64,000 bases of DNA from Anthoceros angustus (lineage: Eukaryota; Streptophyta; Anthocerotopsida; Anthocerotales; Anthocerotaceae). The notes under the pieces were generated by a model, which saw only the letters and a program-made list of their open reading frames with translations, did not search any database and was not told the DNA's origin. The stretch covers positions 744,001 to 808,000 of the forward strand of contig MU008183.1 of the NCBI GenBank assembly GCA_010909165.1. The letters are read 5' to 3'. Made by a program: the position numbers and the translations under genes. This document shows, one piece after another, positions 1 through 10,932 of this stretch; the first letter of the stretch is position 1; each line of letters begins with the position of its first letter.

Positions 1-3000
1 CATCGCTGCCAGAGCCAAATATACGGTTATTGTTCGTGAAGACAAAATCAGAATCGTTCGATCCGCGTTGATTGCTGTCGCCGCTCATTTCACAATAACC
101 AGTCCATTGTTGCCCATAACCCTTTCTTCCGGCTGCCTTCTCAATTTTCAACTGAAATGCTTGGGGATTCTCTCGAGGTGCGTTCACATTCAGGTGCCAG
201 TGACCTTCGATCACCTCAACGTCATTCAGGGTGCTTCTAACACCATTGTACAGGGCCCGATACTGTGGCTTATCCAGATATTGCTTCCGCAGCTCCAATT
301 GGTTGCCGTCTGCATCACCTGATACCGAAAATGCAGGATCAACCTTCGGCTCTTTGAACCCAAATCGTCCAGCGATGGAAAGGAAACAGCAGTCTCGGTG
401 AGTTGGTTACCTTCCCAGGTCCACTCTCCGCTTGAATCACTACCAAACCCACATAACCTATTGCTGCTTGTAACATACAATTCTGCAGTCATTTCGAGAA
501 ATCGCCCATCTTGTTGGTACCATCCTTTCCAAACCTCCAGCTCAGTGACACCATGTGGGAGCTACAGAAAGAAAAGAAAATGAAAGCCACTATTAAGAAC
601 TCTTTTCTACAAGCTGTTCCAAAACTTGACAGATGACACTCATCAACAAGATCAAGTTCTAACCTCCCAACTCAACACATACCTGCACACAGCTTGAGAC
701 TGAGGGTGGAGAAAGTTCAGCACAGAAATCTCGTGTCTCCAACCGAAAGATCCCCTCTCCAGAATCAGAGACATTGACCCATTTGCCCTCCATGAGACTT
801 GAAGCCTGGAATCTAAGATATAATTGTCCCCAGTAAATGACATAAGGAGAAGTGTTGGGTTCATAGACCTTCAAGGTAGTAATCTTTAAAGTGTTTCCTT
901 CTTGAGCATACGTCCCTGCATGCCGACCATACACAGGGTCACAAAACGACCGGCTCACTTGAGCTAAACTTAGCCATATGACAATCCTCTGCAAGGAGGA
1001 CTGATCAATGTCCTGACAGTGAAGAAGAAATCATGCCATTAAGGAATGATTTGCAAGCTTTTGCTGTCAAGTAGAAGACGGAAAATGGACAATTTGATAA
1101 ACACCTGTGTGAGTGAAACTGCCCTCCATATCACTTCCAAAACCAAACATCTTATTATGACTGGTGAAAACGAATTCCGTGTCATCTGTCCCACGTCGAC
1201 CACTGCTGAGCTGCCAATAGCCTGTCCAAAGCTGTCCATAAGCTGTCTTCATTGAAGACGTCTCTCGCTGCAGGAAGAATTTTCCGGCATTCCTATAGTC
1301 GACCCTCCCATGACTTGTCAAAATTGACCAAGTTCCTTCCAATATCTCCTTCCCCTCTTCTTTGAAGCATTTTGTACCAAGATATCTAACACGGTGATCA
1401 CGCTTATTTATGTATTGCTTGTGAAGGAAGACTTGATGAATCCCAACATATTCACCTATTTGAACATCCAGTGAAACCCTCATCAGGAATGGATGACAAT
1501 TTACCATTTGCCATTGCTTGGACAAAACAAAAAAGCCACACACCTTCCCATGTCCACTGTCCAGCAGCGTCACTGCCATAGCCGCAAAGCCTGTTGCGGT
1601 TGGTAAGGTATAAAGCTGCTGTCATGCTTCTCTTCAATCCATCATGCTCATACCAGCCCTTCCAAGACTCGAACACACCTCGAATACGGGGGCTCTACAA
1701 ACATACAACCCACTGTCACTTCACTCCCTGTTCAACTAAAAGGGATCCAGCAAAATGAAGATTCAGAAACTCCCAGAAGAGAATGCTACCGAACGTACAA
1801 GTACACACCAGTCTGTTCGAAGACAAGGGGCCGGGAAACACTTCAGGAAATCCCCTCGTCTCCAGTCGAAATCGACCAGGTGCATTATGTGCTATGCCTT
1901 CCCAAATGCCCTCTAGGACTGTTGGAACCCCTGAAAACCCTCTGAACAGCTGACCCCAGTAGAGTGCACAAGTCGAATCAGGGTGTGGGTGGTCATACAG
2001 TTTCAAGAAAGCAACTTTAACCCGGTTACCTTCCTGGGAGTAGGTACCTGCCACAACAACCACACAACACAGGAATTGAGAGCATGAAAGACCAATTTGA
2101 AATCTATTGCCCATGACAGTTCTGAGCTAAAGAACTCACCTAGGTACATGAAGCGGCCACGGTAGTCTTTCCCAGAGCCAAATAGCTTGTTATGGCTCGT
2201 GAAAACAATGTCACTTTCCTCAGTACTGCAGTCAATCGCATTCTCATCCTGCTGCCAGTGGCCAGTCCATTGCTGAGCATGCCCTGCTTTCGGAGATAAT
2301 AAAACCCTTTCCAAATAAAATCCACCTTTCTTTTGATTGCTATCAATTAAACGGGTTTGGTCACCCTCCATGTACTCAGTCCCATTGGTTTTGAGATGTC
2401 GTTTGCCAGTGTACAGCACTTGCTTTTCCCGCTGATAAACATACTGCACTCGGAACTTCACATCATCACCTGAACAATGACCTGCTTACAGGCAGAAAAG
2501 AACAAAAGTTGAACGTGAGAAATCTTCCTGCTGGGCACAATGTGTTACAAGCCTTCTCCGTCAATAGCATTGTCCTCGTGTAAGATCTAAAGACAAGTCT
2601 AATATAGTTTCATATCCGAGTATTCTGGGCATCCAAACGTAAGGCAACTTTCAGCCACTGCAGTGTAAGTGCATGGCCTACCTTCCATAATCCAGTCGCC
2701 ACTTGCATCACTGCCATGGCCATACAACCTGTTTTGGCTTGTGACAAACATCTCCAGATACATGTTGAGGCTGTGGCTGTCAGATCGATACCAACCCATC
2801 CAAGATTGCAGCTCACCAGATATCTGGAACATCTACACGCACTACACAACATCAGAGGGCTGTTTGCGCAGCAAGAATCTTAAACATTCGACCAGCTCCT
2901 TCCCCCCCCCCACTTTGAATACCTGGGCATTCTCTTCCATATCCCGATATGACATGCCAGGCATGCTTGGTTCATCACGGTCCTTCAACATGCCAAACGA

Positions 3001-4439
3001 TGCACGGCCACGACTCCTTTGCTCCTGCAAGGAGCACCTTGCTGAAACAAGTAACTTGGTACAGCAAGAATCTGATTCTGCCCATTTGAGCACATTTTCC
3101 AGCATCAAAATGGCCTCTGCGTACTCCATCTGATCAACCTTCCTTACAGCTTCATCACGATATGCACGCCGGAGGCTCAAGTAACTAGTCTCCTGTTCTG
3201 GGAACATTTCAAACAGCCTCCCTCGGACATCCACATCATCACATATAATGAAAAAAGGATCACGGTTGTCGAAGGGCCCTCGAGAGACCTTGTTGTCGAT
3301 TATAGTCCAGCGATCATAGGTGCGACCATCATTACACTTGACAGGATCAACTAGCGTCTCCCATGTGAGCGGATCCTGGTGCCACCGAAGTTGCGTGGCA
3401 GACTTCTGCTCATGGCTTCTGGAGGCCCCATTTACCGTGGCCAAAACCTGCATGGTAAATTACTCGACTGGATCAGAAAGTGCTTTGATCATTGCAGACC
3501 ACTTCCTCTTAAGGACCACTGCACGAAACAGCTGCCAGAAGGCAATCTCAGAAGTTGCCCGTAACCCTTGACCTTACAGCTACCAATTCTGCGTGTACAA
3601 CGTAATCCGAATCACATGAGCAAAATCAGAGTTCTTACGTCATCAAGGAAGTCCCCAGAACAAGTGGCCTTGGCAACCTCCTCGATCCGCTTACACGTCG
3701 AGACATCCAAAGCAGGCTGTAACACGTAACGCAAAGCAGCAAGCCTCTGCGCCGAACAAGTATGCTCCACAGAGGCATGTCTCGAACGAGGTTCAGCAAC
3801 TCTCAATTCCAACAAACCCAGGCCCTCCAGAAACATCGCATCCCCTTCCTTACTAACAATATCTACCTGCATTCCCGCACTGCAAGTAAGCATCACGACT
3901 GGCCCCATCCCTTACCAGAAAACCGCAACCACAACAAATTCCCAAAATTCCTGCCTTTAACTCACATCTAAAGCGGTGATAAGAAGAGCAATCTGATAGC
4001 TATAGAACAAGCTCTCCTGAATCCTCAGCAGGTCTTGCTCAACGAACCCTAGACCCGACCCTAGCACAAAATCCCCCTTGTTCAGCTCGCATTTCAGAAA
4101 CTCGGCAGCTCGATCCAGATTAGTACGCAACAATCCTGCACACAAAGCCACAGACAAGGATGACTCGTCCTCCTTCCCGCAGGCAACAAGAACACAAACA
4201 CCACCATTTGCACGCATGCATTGTCCCGCACCAAAACTGAGAGCCGACGGCCTGCTGCCGATGACCTTGTCCCGCAAAACAGGCAGTCTGGCCTCCAGCT
4301 TCTTGGCGAAGATATCAATCTGCAGCGCATTGCTGGATTCCGGGAGTTTCTCACTGACGAGCGCCTTGCAGCGTTGCAGGAGGGCGTGGAGCGAGTGGGC
4401 AGCTGCAACCACCTCAGGCGTGCTGCAGAGTTCCATCAT
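1..4439 (-). CDS. Multi-exon protein with U-box-like segment and tandem Trp/Gly-rich repeats (partial)
   Basis: I do not recognise this gene by name. The start is the ATG at 4439. In-frame sequence upstream to 4544 has only a GTG. Exon 1 (4439-3966) is helical and ends at a GTGAGT donor; exon 2 is about 3866-3639 with a GTAAGA donor. A later exon (about 3410-2860) has a U-box-like stretch, DPLTWETLVDPVKCNDGRTY, with a DPV-x5-GRTYDR pattern as in U-box E3 ligases. After it come small exons carrying a repeating module: a tryptophan-rich WxGW(Y) or QWTGxW strand, then a VTSxNRLxGxGSDxSGxW or FTxxNxxFGxGSDxxGxF strand. At least three such cycles are visible (about 2830-2000, 1680-1070, 990-1), and the last runs off the left edge. 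Inferred role: an E3-ligase-like protein with a beta-rich repeat region. Strand and existence are secure; exact exon ends are not. Confidence 0.6.
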
Positions 4440-5859
4440 CCCCTCCGCCGGATGCTTCACCGGGCCGGATTGGATTCGATCAGCGGTCCGGATCCCGAGC
4501 TTCGGGCAGCGAGGAACTGGCGACTCTAGATTCCTTTCAGCCACAAAGGCAACTTGGGTTTAGACGCCTAAGGAGGAGACGAGCTTAATTTGCCTTGTGG
4601 GCCAGGCAATGCGAACGACTCCAGGGCGTTCCTGGCCACTCCCTGGACTACTTCAACATTTTCACCTCACGCTTTGCTTGCCCGGAACAATAATACATTG
4701 ATAAGTCTCCACGCTCTCCGCATATCCCCTTCCCATTTTCAACTCACTGGCTCACATACTCCTGTAACCAGCTATACTATAGATTTGATACTTCGCCCAA
4801 TGTTGGAGCACCTACAACAGACGTCTTTCGTTTGATACTTCGCCCAATGCTGGAGCACCAACTACATACGTCTATCGTTTTCCTATAACACTATAACCGG
4901 TTCCCACAAATCGAGGTTCTCCAACCCAACCAATGGAAGCGCCTTTTATCTCTAGTTCTGTCAACACAAGATAAAATGCTATTCCTTTAATAATGAAGCA
5001 AGCCAACCTTGAAATGTTACAGTTCATACTATTTGTACATAATATTTTAGAAAATAATTTTTATTTTAAATATAATAATTATTTTTATAATGATAATATT
5101 TAATCTAGCATCTTGTGGTTGTGTCATAACCAATCATATTCAAGTAAAAGAGCACAAACTTGCACAAATTTCATTATAAGAAACGGACTAGTATAAGAAT
5201 CATTGTAGCTTAATACATAATGCTCGATATAATATTTAGCCCAAGATGGATTGTCTTAAGACTTAAATTGAGTCTCTGGGGTTTGGAATCTCTATATTTT
5301 TAAAACCACAGCGTTTTTCGGCATAATCAAAAGACAGATTGTTCCTCGTGTTATGATCTTCCTACCTCTCATTTTTTTTGAAATAAATCAGAAAAAATAA
5401 AAAAACACTCATTCCGAACCGGGCCGAGTGACCTAACCAACGGTAGGTAACTAAAGGTTCCAAGAGAGTGCATTTCTTTTGGGATCGTTGTCCCACCAAT
5501 TTGCGCCTCATTGTGAGCCTGCGCCACATGTTACGATGTAGAAAGCCAGCAAACCAGTTGTCAGGAGTCTTGCCATGGCATTGATCGTACTTCGTTCCTC
5601 CCCCAATGGAAAGGCCATCACCTAGTCCCCTCGCCAGAATGAAACCATGTAGACAATCGATAAAAGAAAATCACGAGGTCTTGTCGAAACTTAAGTAGCT
5701 TCAGGTGTAGATCGGGTGCTTTGCGGCCTTTGGGTTAGCTAGCACCAATGCACATTCATAGCAGACTTAATGGAGACTCGGTGCCTCGTGATTCAATAGA
5801 CCTCGTACCTGTCTATACGCAAGGCAGATGTCTATGGTTAGCAGCAACTTCACACAATG
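4440..5859. other. Gene-poor stretch, AT-rich in the middle
   Basis: No convincing coding region. The first part is the probable promoter and 5' region of the minus-strand gene ending at 4439. About 5000-5400 is strongly AT-rich. A short tandem duplication at 4784-4880 is listed separately. Confidence 0.5.
4784..4880. repeat. Two-copy tandem duplication of about 51 bp
   Basis: The phrase beginning TTGATACTTCGCCCAATG and continuing with TGGAGCACC and an ACGTCT core occurs twice head to tail with a few substitutions. It lies upstream of the minus-strand gene whose start is 4439. Confidence 0.7.
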
Positions 5860-5875
5860 ACTCTCTACATAAGTG

Positions 5876-6070
5876 CTCTCGTTATGTAAGGACCCTGTTA
5901 CTCCGCGGATGCGTGTGAGCAATGACTCTCTACAGAAGTGCTCTCATTATGTAAGGACCCTGTTACTCCGCGGATGTGTGTGACTCGTTATGTAAGGACC
6001 CTGTTACTCCGCGGATTTGTGTGACTCGTTATGTAAGGACCCTGTTACTCCGCGGATGCGTGTGAGCATC
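5876..6070. repeat. Tandem repeat, four copies of a 41-64 bp unit
   Basis: The core TTATGTAAGGACCCTGTTAC followed by TCCGCGGAT and a TGTGTG-like tail occurs four times. The last two copies are about 41 bp apart. The first copies carry an extra AGCAATGACTCTCTACAGAAGTG-like spacer, so the array mixes long and short units. No gene overlaps it convincingly. Confidence 0.85.
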
Positions 6071-6214
6071 TGGCGCGAGTGTATTGCTAGGTGTATAGGG
6101 GGGACGTTCATGAGGGGTACGAGTATTGTGCTTAGGGGCTCGAACAATGTCCATTGGGGTGAGGTGAGTGGGATGAGGCAAATGAGCGAGACCTTTTCTT
6201 AAGTTACATTTAGC

Positions 6215-6256
6215 TTGAATGGTGATGGCATTAATATTCATGCCATCACCATTCAA
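6215..6256. repeat. Perfect 17-bp inverted repeat (hairpin)
   Basis: Arms 6215-6231 (TTGAATGGTGATGGCAT) and 6240-6256 are exact reverse complements around an 8-base AT loop. A run of GTCACAATTGTC-like copies follows at about 6270-6310. It could be a transposon terminus, a hairpin of a small element or chance; no terminal duplication was identified. Confidence 0.8.
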
Positions 6257-6659
6257 TATGGGACAATATTAATGTCACAATTGTCCATTTGTCACAATTG
6301 TCACAGTGACATCATTGACTTAGTAACTGTCTGTTCTTGCAGAGAGTGTCGAAGCTCGAAATCTCTAGTATTTGTGTGAGCATGTAGCAGGGTACCTACC
6401 AAGCTGTTGCTGTCCCTAGCACAACGGTAGTAGGCTGGTGGCACCTAGCAAGTCCATGCACTAGTGGGTCCATGTGAATCCAATGATTGCTCGGCGATTG
6501 TAAGTTTCTGCATAACTTACCGTAGGTACTTCTCATTCGCCGCCTGTTGCCTGAGGGAGAGAGGGCCTGAGAATATAACTGTCTGCATTGTACCATTGAA
6601 GAGTGAGTAGGGGCAAGGGCCCTTAGGCTCAAGCAGGCCGGTTACCTTAGTGAAAGGAG

Positions 6660-7080
6660 TAGTTAACAAAGACTTGCACTACTAGGAAAACTGCACCTTT
6701 ACTAACCGCAGATTTGTAGAGAGAGGAGATAATGGGGCACGTTTTCATTTTACTATAGGTGTCTTGGGCCCATGTATTATTTTTCGGCATAACCTGGACT
6801 TTACTATGGGACTTCACTATGGGGGTTTTATTACCTGGGTGTTTTCGCCACGGTTTATTACTGTAACGTAACAGCGGTGAATGAAGTTTACTACGATGGT
6901 CCTTTCACTTTACAACAGAGCATGAGACTTTACTACGAGGTTTTGTGTTTTACTACATGATGATTTACAATGGGACACACTTATTTTACTACATGGTTGT
7001 TTACAATTGGGGTTTGACTTTTACAACAATACTATTTACAATAAGGCACTGTACTTTTTCTCCACAACGTGATTTTATAA
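6660..7080. repeat. Degenerate TTTACTAC/TTTACAAT-rich stretch
   Basis: The trinucleotide-to-octamer theme TTTACTA(C/T) or TTTACAA(T/C) followed by G-rich words recurs more than ten times over about 400 bp without a fixed period. It is not the plant telomere unit. I see no coding signal. It looks like a decayed simple repeat. Confidence 0.4.
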
Positions 7081-7890
7081 ATGACGCAGTGGAATAAGTG
7101 TATAGTAACAGGTTTAGTTGTTTTAATGTGGAAGGGTCTGCTACGGGTGAATGCGACACTTACAACGGGCCGGCTTTTACCATGTATTGTAGTGGTTTAC
7201 ATCAAGGCCTTTGTGTATGGGTTCAACTCTAAACCCACATATACCTAATTTACCCGAGAGTTTACTGGGTAGGGGTTACGGGATTTAGAATCTGTACTAA
7301 GGGGAGTTTGGGCCGAACCGTGCCTTTATGGCATCCCACAAAAGCCTCATGGTATACCGCTGAGCTTCTACCTAATCCAGGAAACCGGGCATCCACGACA
7401 TTGCTATCATTATCATGGTATCAATTTGAGAAAGACACCTCCCCATCACCATAAACCACTGTCCGAAATCCAAAAACTCAGCCTTAGTATGGAAACTACT
7501 CATTATCCTCCGGGCATCCTTTGCGGACATAAGCGGGTCGAGGGGGGAGTTGCCGTATCGCCTATGCATCGGCAAAGGTTTGGCGCATGTTCGTCTCGCA
7601 CTCGGCACCACACCCCACCCACCCATCACCGGACGCTATGGCCATTTCAAATCCTGTAACTCACAACCAGAACTTGCATTATGCCATTCCATTCCCGTCT
7701 TCAAGATATGGACGGGGATGGCTTGCTACGGTTTCTACGACCCCATGCACTCAAAGTCCCTCGAGAAGCTATTCACTCAAAGTCTGTCGGCAGCGCATTC
7801 GCTCAACGTCGAGAAAGCTGTTGAGAAGGCTACCATGGCCAAAACGCGTATGCACCGGCAAGATACGAAGTTGCAAACAAATATAGCAGA
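7081..7890. other. No gene recognised
   Basis: Open frames of up to about 130 codons occur on both strands but overlap one another and have no recognisable motif or splice pattern. I treat them as chance. Confidence 0.4.
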
Positions 7891-7892
7891 CA

Positions 7893-8287
7893 TTTTCTTT
7901 GTCCATAGTTCACAATTTGTGCACATTCTTTGTCCATAGTTCACAATTTGTGCACATTCTTTGTCCATAGTTCACAATTTGTGCACATTCTTTGTCCATA
8001 GTTCACAATTTGTGCACATTCTTTGTCCATAGTTCACAATTGTGCACATTCTTTGTCCATAGTTCACAATTTGTGCACATTCTTTGTCCATAGTTCACAA
8101 TTTGTGCACATTCTTTGTCCATAGTTCACAATTTGTGCACATTCTTTGTCCATAGTTCACAATTTGTGCACATTCTTTGTCCATAGTTCACAATTTGTGC
8201 ACATTCTTTGTCCATAGTTCACAATTTGTGCACATTCTTTGTCCATAGTTCACAATTTGTGCACATTCTTTGTCCATAGTTCACAGT
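7893..8287. repeat. 31-bp minisatellite, about 13 copies
   Basis: The unit reads TTTGTCCATAGTTCACAATT followed by TGTGCACATTC. The string GTCCATAG occurs 13 times at a 31-bp spacing. One copy (around 8035-8045) lacks a T in the AATTTG run, so the spacing there is 30. Copies are otherwise nearly identical, which suggests recent expansion. Confidence 0.95.
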
Positions 8288-8452
8288 TCACATCCTAATA
8301 GTAAAAAAGGTTGCATCGAAATCTATGAGTTATCCAAATCTGTCACTAAGTGATAGCCTAGAGAGTGAGCTATGCAAACTATTACCAAACCTTGAGCAAA
8401 TGTTAGTGGAAACCTGGATATCTTCCATGCTCCATTCTGCCATTTAATAAGA

Positions 8453-8944
8453 ATGGGGTGCGGGGGCTCAGGGGTGGGATGCTTCCATCGGTCACGATTC
8501 AAGCACCCAAATAGGCACCAACCTAGAAGCCAAGCAAACAGAGGCACCCGAACGGTTCCTGATGACCCCCAACCTCTTCATAAACCAAGAACGCGGAAAG
8601 AAGTGGATTTGTGGATGAGTTACTATGATCATCACAGCTGGTGTCCATTCGAGGATTTAGAGGCTCTGAGGAGGCCTTTAACTCAATTGGTAAGTACTGA
8701 AATCTTCGAGTGGACAGCACAGTGTGACACAGGCTTCAAGTCACTACGGACGCATTTGTGGCTACATCAAATAACTGCCGGAGTTGAAGCATTGGGGCTT
8801 GTGGAGGACGCAAGGTGTTTGGAGAGGCGGCTCACTAATCATGGAGAGTTGCAGGTGTTCTTAGCAGCGTTACAAGTCTTTGGGAGGAGCAGGGAATATG
8901 CGGATTGGTACAAGCTCATCCATCCCCTTATCATGTTGTTATAG
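8453..8944 (+). CDS. Unsupported 163-codon open frame
   Basis: A single ATG-started frame of 163 codons with a balanced amino-acid mix in its second half (KEVDLWMSYYDHHSW, then many Leu, Glu and Arg). No family recognised. No neighbouring exons with consistent splice sites were found. It sits between a minisatellite and a stretch with transposon-like debris. It may be a relic of a mobile element or chance. Confidence 0.2.
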   Translation: MGCGGSGVGCFHRSRFKHPNRHQPRSQANRGTRTVPDDPQPLHKPRTRKEVDLWMSYYDHHSWCPFEDLEALRRPLTQLVSTEIFEWTAQCDTGFKSLRTHLWLHQITAGVEALGLVEDARCLERRLTNHGELQVFLAALQVFGRSREYADWYKLIHPLIMLL

Positions 8945-9800
8945 AAAGACGTGGTTTTCTGGAAGTGAACACATGACTGCAAGGTTGGATGGGAAGTTTT
9001 GTAAGGTTCTGGCGGCAGCCCGAGTATGGCCGGCACCCGGGTGCTGACCCCAGAAGTTGAACGACCGGAGGCAACTTCGGCAGAAAGCTCAAGCGATGTC
9101 GGGAGGTTAGGGCAAAGGGCCAGAGACAAAGATTATTAGAGTTGAGGAAGAACTAGTCAAGTCTTTGGCAAAATTGCTCCGAGGGTTTAGAGGAGGTGAG
9201 GAGTCAGAGCTGGCTACTAAAACAGAATACAAGACATGAAAGCCGGAAGCCGAATCTGGGTTGTTGATATTGAAGAACGCATTGCAGGGGTGTGAACTTT
9301 TCCAAGCTTGTCTCATCGATTGTGCACTGTGAGTTGTGTGATAACACTGCTGGGTGGAGAGGCATGCATCTTTGGAGACCGACAGGATGGAATTTGGAGG
9401 AGGGGCCATCAAATAAAATGATCAAAGGATTGCGGATCCTTGCGCTCAGCCATGCGTGTGCCAGCTGTACGAAGCAAGGGTGAAAATTGCACATGGGCAT
9501 CCCCATATCCTTGATTACGAGACATGCTGATTTTAGGGGTGAGCAGCGAAGGTAGGAAGTAATACATCTACAGGTCAAATGTGATTTGTATGGAGGGCAT
9601 GCCCTCATCCTGGTTGTGAGGATGGCCCTTGGTGGCATGGTGGTTGTATAAATGAGTAGGGCTGTTAAATCCGAACTAAGTAGAAGGCCAACACCTAGTC
9701 CCGGTAATCTCGTCATTACCTACCCCGCCCGAATTGCTGTGGGTGCTGCGGACAAGGCCATACGTTGCCTTGCCTTGGTGCTGCATGCCCTCTCTGAACA

Positions 9801-10040
9801 ATGGAGGAAGCTGTGCATATCTTCACCAATACAAGTACTCAGGAGTCGCTTCTGGCCGGTACAGAAAATATGGAGCAAGATTCGGATGATGATGTGCTGC
9901 CAGGGAGTGCTAGGAAATATGCAGACGCCACAGGAAAACGTTCGGAGGTCATCACTTGGACCGAAGAAGCAACTGCGACTTTAATCAAGGCATATATCGA
10001 GATGCAAGTGGTCCACCTCAATCGCGGCACTGGTAGTCGA
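9801..10040 (+). pseudogene. Trihelix/Myb-SANT-like N-terminal fragment
   Basis: The frame beginning at ATG 9801 has an acidic leader, then SEVITWTEEATATLIKAYIE and a following NRG. This resembles helices 1 and 2 of a trihelix (GT-factor) or Myb-SANT-like DNA-binding domain, whose pattern is W-T-x2-x-T-x2-L-I-x2-Y. The similarity stops abruptly after about residue 77, where the frame runs into unrelated sequence. The third helix is therefore missing. It could be a remnant of a transcription factor or of a transposon-encoded Myb-like protein. I infer a pseudogene. Confidence 0.35.
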
Positions 10041-10180
10041 ATGGCTAAGCCAACGAGATTATATATCATCGTCATTAGGTTAGGCCACGGGACCCGGCCC
10101 GCTTATCATGCCGACCTAGCCCGCTTATCATGGAGGGTCATAAAGCCACGGTGCCGTTCGGTGCTCACGGCGCTGTGAGG

Positions 10181-10932
10181 CCGGCTATGCCCGTAGTTAT
10201 GCTATTTTCGGTAATCTACCAAAGCATTAAAGGCGCACTGCGCCGTTCGCAGTTCGCTTGTCGTCTTTGATGTGAAAGGCTCATCAAGCCTGCATTTCTA
10301 GCAATAAACAACACCCTAAGCTGCCCATCAAAATCCCAAGCGAAAAAAACCTTGGAAAATCTTGGGAAATCTTACCTTGATTTCCCACACTTCTTGCTCA
10401 TCCTCTACTCTAACTCTATGGGCTCCAAGCTGCTGCCCCTCTTAGTCTGCGGTCCGCAACTGGCTTCTCTTCATCCAACAAGATCATCTTGGACCTCTTT
10501 GCTGCGGTGCATGGACAAGCAAGATGGCTAGACAAACATACATTGATACTTAGCTGTTAGACTCGGAGCTAGGGCATGACACATCAAGGCCACAGTAACG
10601 CGGTTGGTCTGTAAGAAAACAAATAGCGACGAAGCCAGCCAGCCAGTACTCAATGAACAGAATGTGTACTCGGAGGCATGCTTCTCGTTCCACTTTGGTT
10701 TCACTCTTCAGATCTCAAGTGCACGATTTTCTAGGTGGGTGCCAAGAGGCCTTTATTGCTGTAGGCACATTCCCGAATGCTGGCCACTATACTAAGCTAA
10801 AAGCACTTCTCTAACATTATTCTGCACGTTCACTTATCATGACCGAAGAATACATATGAATTAATGTTACAATGCGATAGTGTTACACATTTGTACAAGC
10901 AACTGTACATTCCGAAGAGGCCAGAGATTGCA
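10181..10932. other. Intergenic and probable 3' UTR of the kinesin gene
   Basis: No gene recognised. On the minus strand an AATAAA hexamer at 10757-10752 lies about 180 bases past the kinesin stop codon and is a plausible polyadenylation signal. Confidence 0.4.

Noticed and set aside
6660-7080. Interstitial telomeric repeat
   Set aside because: The recurring word is TTTACTAC or TTTACAAT, not the TTTAGGG plant telomere unit.
7777-7968. Minus-strand frame through the 31-bp repeats
   Set aside because: A reading of the minisatellite itself; the peptide is just the repeated unit.
7893-8287. CRISPR-like array
   Set aside because: Units are contiguous with no unique spacers, and the genome is a plant nuclear genome; it is a minisatellite.
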